The position numbers and the translations under genes were made by a program. The notes under the pieces were generated by a model. It was not told the DNA's origin, ran no database searches, and worked only from the letters and a program-made list of their open reading frames with translations. A DNA stretch of 64,000 nucleotides from DATKAS01 sp963773315 (GTDB lineage Bacteria > Actinomycetota > Acidimicrobiia > Acidimicrobiales > DATKAS01), in assembly GCA_963773315.1 (NCBI GenBank), contig CAVZAF010000005.1, forward strand, positions 806,001 to 870,000, given 5' to 3'. The stretch's first letter is position 1. Every line of letters begins with the position of its first letter. Shown here in pieces: positions 35,165 through 44,793 of this stretch.

Positions 35165-36519
35165 CTAGAAGAACTCGCCGGGCGTCGTGGCGGCCTTGAT
35201 CTCGTCCCAGCTGTCGCCGCGCATGTACGCGGCCCACGCCCCGTAGGTCCAGAGCTGGCCGTGCTCACTGGTCGCGCCCTCGATGCGGGCGATGCCGTCT
35301 TCCTTGATGATCTTCCCCTCGCCGAGATCCATCTTCAGGAGCTGCGGGATCTTGCTGCTCGCGTAGCCCCTCGTCTGCTTGGTGCTCTGCGTCCAGTTCT
35401 CGCCGTCTTCTTGCTCGAGGATGCCGGCGGGGCCGAACACGTGGTTCGCCATGAACACCTGCATCTGCTGCGCTTCGGGCGGGGAGTCCTTGTCGACGAA
35501 GGTGAACCACCAGATCTCGGTCTGGTTGGGGCTCAGTGGCACGCGAAGCGACAGCTGCACGCTGACCGCGATCCACGCCGTCGGGAAGATGTTGGGGTGG
35601 CCGCCGACGATCATCCCGACGGGGCCGAGCGCCTCGCGCGCCTCGGGTCGCTCACGCCAGGTGTTGTCGAACGGTCCCGGCCGGTCGGTCACCTTGGGTC
35701 CGCCGATGGCGTGGCCATACTCACCGAGCACCGTGACCGAATCCACTGCGCCGCCACCCGGGATGTCGAGCTCTTTCCCGTCCGGAGTTGCGGCGCCGTT
35801 GGCCCTGATCACCTCCGCGGGGTCGAGCATCTCGGGGTTGGCGCCGGGAAGGATGCCCGACGAGAACGCGGACATGTGGGTGATCTGCGGGTGGTACCAG
35901 TCGAAGAGGTTGTCGACGGTGAACTTCCAGTTGCAGTTGATGACGAACTTCTGGATGCCGGGCACGACCTCCATGTCGCCCCCGCGGCGATCAGCTCGAT
36001 GCCGAGCCGTCCGGCCCCGCCGAGGAACTCGGGCAGCGGCGGCGCGGTCGGGTCCATCGTGGCGAAGACGAAGCCCTTGTACGAGTCGAGCTGTGCCACT
36101 TCCTTGAGGCCGTACTGCGAGCGATCGAGGTTGTTCTTGTAGAACTGCTCGAGGCCCGGCACGCCGATGAGGCTGCCGTCGAGGCCGTACGTCCAGCCGT
36201 GGTAGGTGCACATGAACACCTTGGTGTTGCCCTCTTCGGCGCGGCACACCGCGTTGCCTCGGTGCATGCACGTGTTGAGCAAGCCCTTGAGCCCGCCGTC
36301 CTTCTGGCGCACGACGAGCACGTTGTCGCGCCCCATCGGTGCCTCGAAGTAGTCGCCGGGCTTCTTCAGCTGGCTCTCGTGACAGAGGAACAGCCACGCG
36401 CGGCCGAAGATCTGCTCCATCTCGCGCTCGAAGATCGCTTCGTCCGAGAAGATGCGCCGGTCGATCTCACCTCGCTCGACCGAGACGAGGTCGTCGATCC
36501 GGTCCAAGTCGACAGACAT
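35165..36519 (-). CDS. Rieske dioxygenase alpha subunit 2 (type B, one frameshift)
   Basis: Oxygenase alpha, 451 aa after correction. Rieske ligands lie in CMHRGNAVC and CTYHGWTYG; the iron site is in VDNLFDWYHPQITH (Asp, His, His). It shares the type B insert EYGHAIGGP with the alphas at 51721 and 61261. The C-run at 35979-35983 lacks one base; adding it joins LIAAG to GDMEVVPGIQKFVI. It starts at ATG 36519, 15 nt after the hydrolase, and is followed by its beta subunit. Confidence 0.9.
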
Positions 36520-36534
36520 GTCTGCTCCGATCGT

Positions 36535-37375
36535 TCAGCTGTTGGTGATGAACTGCTCGACGAGTCGATTGAATTCTGCCGCGTGCTCGAGCTGGGCCCA
36601 GTGACCGCACTGGTTGAACAGCACGAGTCGCGAGTTCGGGATCGCCGACACGAGTCGCAGGCCGTTCTCGAAGTGCACGGTGCGGTCGTCACGACCGTGG
36701 ATGACCATCGTCGGCGCGGTGATCTCTTGCACGCGGTTGGCAAGCGCGAAGAACGCCGGCGCCGACCGCATCATCGATCCCCAGCTCGCCAGGTGCTCCG
36801 GATGCTTCGAGCGCGTTGCGCGACCGCTCGGCGGCGAGGTCGTCGGTCGCGAACGACTGATCGAACGCCATGACCGAGACGAGCTTCTTGAAGTTCTCGG
36901 GGCTCGGGTCCTCGTAGGCGGCGATGAGGATCTTGAGTCCCTCCGACATGCCACCGCCGGGAGTGAACGTGTTGATGCCGGGGCAGGGGGCGCCCATCGG
37001 GATGAGGTGCGAGATCCGATCGGGATGCTCGATCGCGAACCTGATGCCGGTCATCCCGCCCATCGAGTTGCCGACGATCGCGGCCTTCTCGATGCCGAGC
37101 TCGTCGAGCGCGAGGACGAGCGCCTCGACGTGATCACGGTCGCCGGTCGGGTCGAGCTCCTCGGTCTCGCCCCATCCCGGCATGTCGAACGCCATCACCC
37201 TGAACCCCGACGAGAGTGCGCCGATGTTGGGGCTGAAGTTGCTCCACCCTGTGGCGCCGGGGCCGCTGCCGTGGAGCATCACGATGGGACTCCCCGAGCC
37301 GGCCCCGTAGTAGTGGAGCCTGTGCAGCTTGGTGGTGACGAACTGGCTCGTGCTCTCGGGCGTGAGTGCGGTCAT
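36535..37375 (-). CDS. Alpha/beta hydrolase (one frameshift)
   Basis: C-C or ester hydrolase, 279 aa after correction. Seen: IVMLHGSGPGATGWSNF (the HGSGPGA loop is characteristic of BphD/HsaD-type enzymes), nucleophile Ser in VGNSMGGMTG, the acid in MVIHGRDDRTVHF and the catalytic His in FNQCGHWAQLEHA. One extra base in the GCGCG run at about 36805-36815 breaks the frame between AAERSRNA and SKHPEHLASW. This is the best match in the window to a true meta-cleavage product hydrolase. It sits between an aldo/keto reductase and Rieske alpha 2. Confidence 0.88.
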
Positions 37376-37451
37376 GGCCGGACGTTATGCCTGTGTGTCA
37401 GTGAAGTTCACGAGTCCGTGCCGTGCGTCGGAACGTGCCCGTCCTGGCGAC

Positions 37452-38474
37452 TCAGATCGGCAGGTTCATGGGCGGCGTGCCGATCGCATCGATCTCCGCG
37501 ATCTGGGCGTCGTCGAGCTCGAGGTCGAACACGCCCGCGTTCTGGGTCAGCTCGGCCGAGGTCTCGGGGCCGATGATCGCCGAGCCGACCGCGGGCCGCG
37601 AGAGCAGCCACGCGAGTGCGAGGTGGGCCGGCTTGTGGCCCCACTTCTGCGCGAGCGCGTCGAGCTCGAGCGCGGCTTGCTTCTGCTCCGGCGGGAAGTC
37701 GAAGGGCATCCCCCACCGCTTCAGCCCGGTGTACTGCCGGTCCATGACCTCGGCGCCGGCGAGGGCGCCACCGGCGAGCGGGCTGAAGCACGTGAGAGAG
37801 AGTCCGAGCTCGACCGCGGCGGGCTGGGCTTCGGCCTCGGGCCACCGGTTGACGAGGCTGTAGGGCACCTGATTCAGGATCGGTCGCGCGAGGCCGAGAT
37901 GGTCGGCGGTCATCACGGCCTGCGTCGCCTGCCAGCCGTTGTAGGTCGACAGGCCGACGTACCGGACCTTGCCCTGCCGGATGAGGTCGTCGGTCGCCCG
38001 CAGCGTCTCTTCGATCGCGGTTTCGAGGTCGGGGTGATGCAGGTGGTAGATGTCGATGTGGTCGGTGTCGAGGCGACGAAGGCTCTGCTCGACCTCACGC
38101 ATGATGTGGTAGCGACTGAGGCCGCCGCCCTTCCCCCCGAGCCCGCGGAGGATCATGCCGCCGTCGTTGGGGCCGGTGCCGACTGGCTCCGACACCTTCG
38201 TGCACAGCACGACCTGATCGCGGCGACCCTTGAGCGCCTTGCCGAGCAACTCCTCCGCGTGCTTGCGCTCGCTGGCCGCCGGTAGCCCCTCGCGGTCGAA
38301 CGAGGCTCGGCTGCCGTAGGTGTTCGCGCAGTCGAACAGGTTGATGCCTGCGTCGAGTGCGGCTCCGATCAGGGCGTCGACGCCGTCTTCAGGGGGTGCG
38401 AGACCGAGGACGGCGGTGCCGAGCGCGAGTCTCGACACCCGCATGCCGGTGCGGCCGATGAGTGCATAGTCCAC
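37452..38474 (-). CDS. Aldo/keto reductase 1
   Basis: A 340-aa NADPH-dependent TIM-barrel oxidoreductase. Seen: VSRLALGTAVLGLAPPEDG, catalytic Asp/Tyr in NLFDCANTYGSRASF, Lys in VVLCTKVSEP, and HIDIYHLHHPD with the catalytic His. C-terminal cofactor region: SAIIGPETSAELTQNAGVF. The GTG at 38474 is chosen (VDYALIGRTGMRVSRL); an internal ATG is possible. It lies in the long minus-strand catabolic operon between the extradiol dioxygenase and a hydrolase. The substrate is unknown. Confidence 0.88.
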   Translation of the reverse strand: MDYALIGRTGMRVSRLALGTAVLGLAPPEDGVDALIGAALDAGINLFDCANTYGSRASFDREGLPAASERKHAEELLGKALKGRRDQVVLCTKVSEPVGTGPNDGGMILRGLGGKGGGLSRYHIMREVEQSLRRLDTDHIDIYHLHHPDLETAIEETLRATDDLIRQGKVRYVGLSTYNGWQATQAVMTADHLGLARPILNQVPYSLVNRWPEAEAQPAAVELGLSLTCFSPLAGGALAGAEVMDRQYTGLKRWGMPFDFPPEQKQAALELDALAQKWGHKPAHLALAWLLSRPAVGSAIIGPETSAELTQNAGVFDLELDDAQIAEIDAIGTPPMNLPI

Positions 38475-38543
38475 GCGCTGACCATGACCTCCCGGTCGGT
38501 CGCGCGACACCGTCTCGTTTCGCGTGACGGAACGGACCTCAGA

Positions 38544-39422
38544 TCAGCCGACGGGCATCTCGCGCAAGCGCTTGTGACCCCAGTAGCTCGCGGCCTCGTA
38601 GTGGCCGACCGACCAGACGGAGTCATCGATCTTGCGGCCAGCAGTGCCGAACTCGCAATCGAAGCCCGACGGCGTCTGCATGTAGAACGAGATCATGTGA
38701 TCGTTCGTGTGCATGCCGATCGTCGTGCTCGCCGGTGCGGCACCCGCGTCGACGATGTCGAACGCGCGGCCCACGTGATCGAGCGACTCGACCTCGACCA
38801 TCATGTGCTGCACACCGCTGATGTTCATCCCCGGCACCGCCGCGAACGCGAGCGTGTGATGGCGAGGGTTGCAGTGGAGGAACTGGCCGGTGAGCCCCGG
38901 CATGATCTCGATGGTGTCGCTCTCGAGGAAGCCGAGCTGGCCGACGTAGAAGTCGAAGGCCTCCTTCTGGTCGGGCACCATCATGAAGATGTGCCCGAGG
39001 CCCATGTCGCCGGTCACGAAGCGGTGGCCCTTGGGCGACGCGAACGCATCGTGGTCAGTGCGCTGGCCGTACGACAGCTCGATCGCGTTGCCGGCCGGAT
39101 CGCTCGTGCGAAGCAGAGCGACGACTTGCCGCTCCTTCGCGAGCGCTGCGTCCTCCTTGACCGCGATCCCGGCCGCCTCGAGCTCACTGCCGAGCTCGTC
39201 GAGCTGGGCTCGGGTCTTGACCTCGAAGCCGATCGCCGAGAAGCCGGGGTCGCCCTTCTCGACGAAGAGGCGATACACGCGGTCGTCCATGCGAAGCACC
39301 AGCTTGTCGTCGGTGGAAGCCGGGCTCACCTGCAGCCCGAGCACGTCGGTCGCGTACGTCTTCCACGCGTCGATGTCGGGACCGGTGATGCCGAGGTAGG
39401 CGAGGGCGTTGACTGAGGCCAT
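38544..39422 (-). CDS. Type I extradiol dioxygenase (BphC/HsaC-like)
   Basis: Two-domain vicinal-oxygen-chelate enzyme of 292 aa that opens catechols next to the diol (meta cleavage). Fe(II) ligands are His144 (GLGHIFM), His206 (SGVQHMMVE) and Glu257 (DCEFG), all present; the second-shell His/Asn block THTND-like GMHTNDHMISFYMQTPSG is also clear. Full length fits 2,3-dihydroxybiphenyl or steroid-catechol dioxygenases over one-domain types. It is the only ring-cleavage enzyme in the window, followed downstream by aldo/keto reductase 1 and preceded by a beta subunit. Confidence 0.94.
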   Translation of the reverse strand: MASVNALAYLGITGPDIDAWKTYATDVLGLQVSPASTDDKLVLRMDDRVYRLFVEKGDPGFSAIGFEVKTRAQLDELGSELEAAGIAVKEDAALAKERQVVALLRTSDPAGNAIELSYGQRTDHDAFASPKGHRFVTGDMGLGHIFMMVPDQKEAFDFYVGQLGFLESDTIEIMPGLTGQFLHCNPRHHTLAFAAVPGMNISGVQHMMVEVESLDHVGRAFDIVDAGAAPASTTIGMHTNDHMISFYMQTPSGFDCEFGTAGRKIDDSVWSVGHYEAASYWGHKRLREMPVG

Positions 39423-39452
39423 GTGAGTTCCTCCAGGCTGCGGATCTGAGTT

Positions 39453-40025
39453 CTAGAAGAAGACGCTGAGGTTCTTGGACAAGATGGTCGACTGGTCGAT
39501 CGTGATCTTCCGCCGGGCGATCTGCCACGTGCCCGGAGCGATCCGGCGGAGGAGGTCGTCGCGCCGACCGGCCCACACGTCGACCTCGGTGTCGCCGCGG
39601 TTGCGATACGTGAGGAACGCCGACTGCACGTCGTACTCCTCGGATGTCCCGGTCGGCGCGGTCTCCGTGGGGCGCACCCAGACGTTGCAGACCAGGTGGC
39701 GCGTGCGAGAAGGCGGGTCCTCGGCCCACGCCATGCCGGTGTTGATGCGGAAGACGCGCTGGCCGAGCGAGCGCTTGTCCTCGTCGAAGTTCGCCACCTC
39801 GTGGGGCCCCGCGAGCTCCTGATCGAGCTCCCGCAGCAAGCGGTTGTACCGGGTCGGCATCCAATAGTGGATGTCGTCCGCGAAGAGCAGGTACCAGTCG
39901 TCGAACTTGCGCTCGTCGAGCAGCCGCGCCTCGAGGTAGAGGAACTGCTCGATCTCGAACTGCAGGCCAGCATCCACCTCGAGCACGACCCTCGGGATCG
40001 CCGGCGCGTCCTGATCAATCGACAT
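39453..40025 (-). CDS. Ring-hydroxylating dioxygenase beta subunit (type A)
   Basis: A 190-aa beta subunit with QFEIEQFLYLEARLLDER, DDIHYWMPTRYNRL, TGMAWAEDPPSRTRHLVCN and the ending IDQSTILSKNLSVFF. HYWMP and DQST place it with the beta at 23678. Likely partners are the type A alphas upstream at 41072 and 43443, from which it is separated by one hydrolase gene. ATG at 40025, 13 nt after the hydrolase. Confidence 0.92.
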   Translation of the reverse strand: MSIDQDAPAIPRVVLEVDAGLQFEIEQFLYLEARLLDERKFDDWYLLFADDIHYWMPTRYNRLLRELDQELAGPHEVANFDEDKRSLGQRVFRINTGMAWAEDPPSRTRHLVCNVWVRPTETAPTGTSEEYDVQSAFLTYRNRGDTEVDVWAGRRDDLLRRIAPGTWQIARRKITIDQSTILSKNLSVFF

Positions 40026-40038
40026 CGTTCGCTCCTTG

Positions 40039-41046
40039 TCAGGCCGAGACGCCGGCGGGCACCGCGACACGATCGGGATTCGGCGCTCGGCGCTCGGAGA
40101 CGCCGGCCGCTTGGGCCGTGTCCCACGAGACCTTGCCGTCGCGGAAGAACTCGAGGAAGACCTGGTTGAAGAGGTCCGGCTGATCGGTCTGGCCCTGGTG
40201 GCCGGTCTCGTCCGGGTAGAAGAACTGCACATTGGGCAGCTTGTCCTCCTGGAGGTAGCCGGCCTCGTGCGAGATCAGCACGTCTTGGCGGCCGTACAAG
40301 TAGATGCCAGGGATCGTCATCTTGTCGAAGCGACCCTTCGTGCTCATTCGGGCTGCCTTGTTCGTGTCGGGTGTCCCGCCCGGGCCGTTCTCGGCCATCA
40401 TCATCTGCATTCGCTTCGTGTATGCCTCGCGGTGGTGGTTCGCCGCGGACGTGCGCATCGCGATGAGGTCCTCGCTGATCGCGCCGGGGCGGTAGATGAT
40501 CGCCTCCATCATCCGGCGCATCGACTCAGGCGTGCCGTCGAACTGCTGGATGTTCGGCCTCGCGTCAGCGGGTCGGGGATCCGCGGCCATCATCTCGGCC
40601 ATCGGCACGATGTCGCCGATGCCACCCGCGATCAGCGCGTAGCTGAGGATGCGCTCAGGGTGAGCCGTCACGTAGTTGACCGCGTTCGAACATCCCATCG
40701 AGTTGCCGGAGATGTGGAACTGGTCGACGCACACCGCGTTCACGAAGTCGTGGACGAAGTCGGTGTGACCACCATCGCCGAACGCGTAGGCGTCCTCGGG
40801 ATCCTCGGTGAGGCCGAACGCGGGCATGTCCGGGCAGTAGACCCGGAAGCCGTTCGCGCCGAGAAACGGGGCCATGAAGCGCCATCCCGCCGTGCCGGAC
40901 GAGCCGATGATGCCGCCGTGCAACAGCACGACCGCGGGGCCGGACTCGCCGGAGGTCATGTAGTGGGCCTTGGCACCGGTCGAGAGCCGCACCCAGCGGC
41001 TCAGCATCCCGGGAACCTCGACGATGCCTTCTTCGGTCAAGGACAT
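40039..41046 (-). CDS. Alpha/beta hydrolase
   Basis: A 335-aa hydrolase: VVLLHGGIIGSSGTAGWRFM (oxyanion side), nucleophile Ser in ISGNSMGCSNAV, acid in YLYGRQDVLISHEA and His in DETGHQGQTDQPD. It has an elongated Met-rich lid region (RMQMMMAENGPGG). Like other C-C hydrolases it could act on a ring-cleavage product, but an esterase is also possible. ATG at 41046; it lies 25 nt after Rieske alpha 3 and before the beta subunit, so it is embedded in the oxygenase operon. Confidence 0.85.
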   Translation of the reverse strand: MSLTEEGIVEVPGMLSRWVRLSTGAKAHYMTSGESGPAVVLLHGGIIGSSGTAGWRFMAPFLGANGFRVYCPDMPAFGLTEDPEDAYAFGDGGHTDFVHDFVNAVCVDQFHISGNSMGCSNAVNYVTAHPERILSYALIAGGIGDIVPMAEMMAADPRPADARPNIQQFDGTPESMRRMMEAIIYRPGAISEDLIAMRTSAANHHREAYTKRMQMMMAENGPGGTPDTNKAARMSTKGRFDKMTIPGIYLYGRQDVLISHEAGYLQEDKLPNVQFFYPDETGHQGQTDQPDLFNQVFLEFFRDGKVSWDTAQAAGVSERRAPNPDRVAVPAGVSA

Positions 41047-41071
41047 TGTGCTTCCCCCTGTGTCTCTTCGA

Positions 41072-42403
41072 TCACTTCGCCATGGCTGAGAGCTCGTTCG
41101 CCACCGGTGTCTCGCTCGGCCAGACGTCGCTGTCCATCAGCTGCGCGTAGCGGCGGTAGAAGCCGCGTGAGGCCTTCTCCCCCATCACGTAGCCGAGGTC
41201 ACCGGGATAGCGATCGTCGTCGCGCTTGTGGCCGAGTCCCATCTGGTAGTTGAACGCGTAGCGCTTCTGCACCGTGCCCTTCAGCACCTTCTGGATCTCG
41301 CCCCAGTTCTCACCGTCGTCCTGCTCGAGGAGCCCGGACGGCGAGAACGTGCGGATCGTTTGGAGCCGCTGCGCCTCCTTCACCTCGGGCGGCATCGACT
41401 TGTCGACGACGATCCACGCGTACACCTCCATCTCGTTCGGTCCACGCGGATGCCACACGCGCAGTGTGTTCGTGGTCGGCAAGAACGAGGTGTTCGGGAA
41501 GATCGTCGCGTGCGCGGTCACGGGGCCGTTGGCGCGGTCACGTCCGAGATGCTCGATCATGGTCGGCATCTGCGCGCGGTAGTACTCGAGAAGCTCGGAC
41601 GGCAGGGTCTTCGTGAAGAAGCTGTTGAGGAAGTCCTCGACGAGGAATCCCGTGCCATGACCCTGGGGGTCGCTGTACTGCAACCCGTCGATGTGCTGGA
41701 TGGCGGCCGCGGCTTCGGCCATCTCCTCGGGGGAAAGGTGCATCATCATCGCCATGAACGCGGACGCGTGGCTGATCGGCGCGTGGTAGTTGTCGGAGCA
41801 GAACTGCTCAGCGGCGAACTTCCAGTTCCCCTTGAAGACCCACTTGTGGAGTCCGCCGATGACCTCGCTGCCACCGGGCATGCGATCGCAGAACGCGTCG
41901 AAGTAGAACTTGTAGCCCCCGAGGTACTCCTCGAGCGGAGGCGTGGTCGGGTCCCAGGTCGCGAACACGAAGCCCTTGTAGCTCTCGACCTGCGTCACCG
42001 GCACGAGACCCCACTGAGCGACGTTGAGCTCGTTGTAGTACCCGTCCTCGAGGTTGGGCACCGACACGAGCGCGCCGTCGATCCCGTACGCCCACCCGTG
42101 ATAGGTGCACGTGAAACCCTTCGTGTTGCCGAAGTCGGCACGGCAGACCTTCATGCCGCGGTGGCGGCACGAGTTCAGGTAGGCGCCGACGCTGCCGTCC
42201 TTCTGACGCACGACGAGGATGGGGTCTTCGCCCATGGTCGTCGAGAAGAAGTCACCGGGCTGAGGGATCTGGCTCTCGTGGGCGAGGAACAGCCAGCACC
42301 GAGCGAAGATCTGCTCGAGCTCCTGCTGGTAGATGTCCGGGTCGGAGAAGATGCGGCGGTCGATCAGGCCCTCGTCCACGCGTACCAGCGACGAGATCGT
42401 CAT
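41072..42403 (-). CDS. Rieske dioxygenase alpha subunit 3 (type A)
   Basis: A 443-aa oxygenase alpha. Rieske ligands are in CRHRGMKVC and CTYHGWAYG; the iron site is EQFCSDNYHAPISH, with the LLEQDDGENWGE block later. It is a close paralogue of alpha 4 at 43443 (both begin with ISSLVR and DEGLIDRRIFSDPDIY). The ATG at 42403 is chosen to match alpha 4's start. It is preceded by aldo/keto reductase 2 and followed by a hydrolase and the type A beta subunit. Confidence 0.93.
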   Translation of the reverse strand: MTISSLVRVDEGLIDRRIFSDPDIYQQELEQIFARCWLFLAHESQIPQPGDFFSTTMGEDPILVVRQKDGSVGAYLNSCRHRGMKVCRADFGNTKGFTCTYHGWAYGIDGALVSVPNLEDGYYNELNVAQWGLVPVTQVESYKGFVFATWDPTTPPLEEYLGGYKFYFDAFCDRMPGGSEVIGGLHKWVFKGNWKFAAEQFCSDNYHAPISHASAFMAMMMHLSPEEMAEAAAAIQHIDGLQYSDPQGHGTGFLVEDFLNSFFTKTLPSELLEYYRAQMPTMIEHLGRDRANGPVTAHATIFPNTSFLPTTNTLRVWHPRGPNEMEVYAWIVVDKSMPPEVKEAQRLQTIRTFSPSGLLEQDDGENWGEIQKVLKGTVQKRYAFNYQMGLGHKRDDDRYPGDLGYVMGEKASRGFYRRYAQLMDSDVWPSETPVANELSAMAK

Positions 42404-42477
42404 CCGCCCAGTATCCGCACTTTCGCACGAGCCACCCACTGCGTCAGTCCGTCAGACGGAACCTCGATGGCGCCGCA

Positions 42478-43440
42478 CTAGCGCGCCGGTGGCTCGATCG
42501 GCTCCTCGAGGCCGGTCGTCGCGAGCGCGTCGACCTCGGCCTTCTCGGCCTCGCTGAGCTCCCAGGCGCCACCTGCCGCGTTCGCCTCGACCTGCGCGAC
42601 GTTGCTCACACCCGTGATCACCGACGTCACGACGTCATTGGCGACGAGCCACGCGATCGCGAGCTCACCGACGGTGTGCCCGTGATCGGCGGCCCACGCC
42701 TCGAGGGCGCTCACGATCTCCCAGTTGCGGTCGTTGCTCATCTTCGTGACGATCGGGCTGCCGGCCGCGCCCCGCGTGCCGGGCGGAGGCGGCTCACCCT
42801 TGCGGTACTTGCCGGTCAGGAAGCCGCCCGCAAGAGGGTGATACGGGATCAGCCCGACGCCGTAGGTGCGGCACGCCGAAACGAGCTCTTGCTCGCTCTG
42901 GCGGTTCAGGAGGCTGTAGTGATTCTGCACCGTCGCGAAGCGCGGCACACCGAGCCGGTCGGCCTCGAAGCACGACTCGACGACCCGCCATGACGTGTAG
43001 TTCGAGCACCCGATCTCGCGGACTTTGCCGCTCGCAACGAGGTCGCCGAGCGTGCCGAGGATCTCGGCCGCGGGCACGGCTGGGTTGGGCATGTGGATCT
43101 GGTAGAGGTCGATGCGATCGGTCACGAGCTTCGAGAGGCTCTCGTCCACGTGCGCGCGGATGCGGTCAGCCGGCTTCTCGTCGCCGAGGCCCATCAAGTG
43201 GAACTTGGTCGCCACGACCATCTCGTCGCGACGCCCCTTCAGCGCGGCCGCGATGTACTTCTCGGACTCGCCCTGCCCGTAGACGATCGCGGTGTCGACG
43301 AAGTTGATGCCGAGGTCGAGCGCGGCACGGATGACCTCGACGGTGGCTGCCTCATCGATGCGCGGTGGGCCGAACGTGTTGCCGCCGAGCCCGACGACCG
43401 ACACAGAGATGTCAGACAAGCCGAGCGATCGCCGCACCAT
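42478..43440 (-). CDS. Aldo/keto reductase 2
   Basis: A 320-aa AKR: VVGLGGNTFGPPRIDEA, NFVDTAIVYGQGESE with the catalytic Asp and Tyr, MVVATKFHLMG with Lys, and RIDLYQIHMPNP with His. C-terminal cofactor motif SVITGVSNVAQVEAN. Most similar in layout to YajO/oxidoreductase AKRs. The ATG at 43440 lies 2 nt after the corrected stop of Rieske alpha 4. Because of the frameshift in alpha 4 the two appear fused in the raw sequence; they are separate genes. Confidence 0.9.
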   Translation of the reverse strand: MVRRSLGLSDISVSVVGLGGNTFGPPRIDEAATVEVIRAALDLGINFVDTAIVYGQGESEKYIAAALKGRRDEMVVATKFHLMGLGDEKPADRIRAHVDESLSKLVTDRIDLYQIHMPNPAVPAAEILGTLGDLVASGKVREIGCSNYTSWRVVESCFEADRLGVPRFATVQNHYSLLNRQSEQELVSACRTYGVGLIPYHPLAGGFLTGKYRKGEPPPPGTRGAAGSPIVTKMSNDRNWEIVSALEAWAADHGHTVGELAIAWLVANDVVTSVITGVSNVAQVEANAAGGAWELSEAEKAEVDALATTGLEEPIEPPAR

Positions 43441-43442
43441 CG

Positions 43443-44793
43443 TCAGGGCGCCTGGACGGTCGTGAGCGCCTTGTCTTCGAGCTCGGGTCGTTCTGGCAGC
43501 TCGCTCGGGAAGACCGCAGAGTCCATAAGCTGGGCGTAGCGACGGTAGAAGCCGCCGCGCCGCGCCCTCGCTCATCACGTAGCTCAGCCGTCCGGGATAC
43601 CCCTCGACGTCCTCGCGCTCGTGGCCGAGGCCCATCTGGTAGTTGAACGCGTAGCGACGCTGCACCGTGCCCTTCAGCACCTTCTGGATCTCGCCCCAGT
43701 TCTCACCGTCGTCCTGCTCGAGCAGTCCACTCGGTGAGAACGTGCGCAGGGTGAAGAGCCGTTGCGCTTCCTTCACCTCGGGCGGCATCGACTTCTCGAC
43801 GATGATCCAGGAGTACACCTCCATCTGATCCGGGCCGCGGGGGTGCCACACGCGCAAGGTGTTCGTGCCCGGTAGGTACGAGAACGACGGGAAGAGCGTT
43901 GCGTGCGCGTTCATCGGCCCCTGCACGCGCGCTTGGCCGAGTCGCTCCGCGTAGCGCGCTTGGCTGCGTACGTAGTACTCCCGCAGCGCCTTGTCCATGA
44001 ACCGCACCCCGCCGTTGCGTTCCATCGGACTGATGAAGAAACCCGTTCCGTGGCCGCTCGCCGACGTGAACTGACGGCCGCCCGGCGTCCACGTGTCCGC
44101 GGCTTCCTCGGCGGTGAGGTCAGCACCGGTCGCCATCGCCATCACGGCAGACGCGTGGCTGATGGGCGCGTGGTACATGTCCGAGCAGAACTGCTCCGCG
44201 GCGAACTTCCAGTTCCCCTTGAACACCCACTTGTGGACTCCGCTGATCACCTCGGTGCCGAGGGGATCGCGGTCGAACATCGCGTCGAAGTAGAACTTGA
44301 AGTCGCCGAGGTACTCGAGCAGCGGCGGCGCCGTCGGGTCCCAGGACGCGAACACGAGGCCGAGGTAGCTGTCGACCTGGGTCACGGGTACGAGACCCCA
44401 CTCGGCGACGTCGAGCTCGTTGTAGTAGCCGTCTTCGAGGTTGGGCACCGACACGAGCGCGCCATCGATGCCGTACGCCCACCCGTGATAAGTGCACGTG
44501 AAGCCCTTCGTGTTGCCGAGGTCCGCACGGCAGACCTTCATCCCGCGGTGGCGACACGAGTTGAGGAACGCGCCGATCGATCCGTCCTTCTGGCGCACGA
44601 CCAGAACCGGGTCCTCGCCCATCGTCGTCGAGAAGAAGTCGCCCGGGCTCGGGATCTGGCTCTCGTGGCAGAGGAACAGCCAGCACCGAGCGAAGATCTG
44701 CTCGAGCTCCTGTTCGTAGATGTCCGGATCCGAGAAGATCCGGCGATCGATGAGACCTTCGTCAGCGCGGACCAACGACGAGATCGTCGACAT
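43443..44793 (-). CDS. Rieske dioxygenase alpha subunit 4 (type A, frameshift near 3' end)
   Basis: Oxygenase alpha of 449 aa after correction. Rieske motifs CRHRGMKVC and CTYHGWAYG; iron site EQFCSDMYHAPISH; LLEQDDGENWGE near the C-terminus. One surplus base in the GC-rich run at 43550-43566 shifts the last 40 residues; corrected they read GFYRRYAQLMDS as in alpha 3, and the stop falls at 43443-43445. The ATG at 44793 has GGAG upstream and overlaps the 3' end of the LivHM permease gene by 32 nt, linking substrate import to oxygenation in one operon. Confidence 0.9.

Noticed and set aside
42449..42459. Short palindrome CCGTCAGACGG before Rieske alpha 3 as an operator
   Set aside because: Only 5-bp arms, and no matching copy was found at other promoters of the block.
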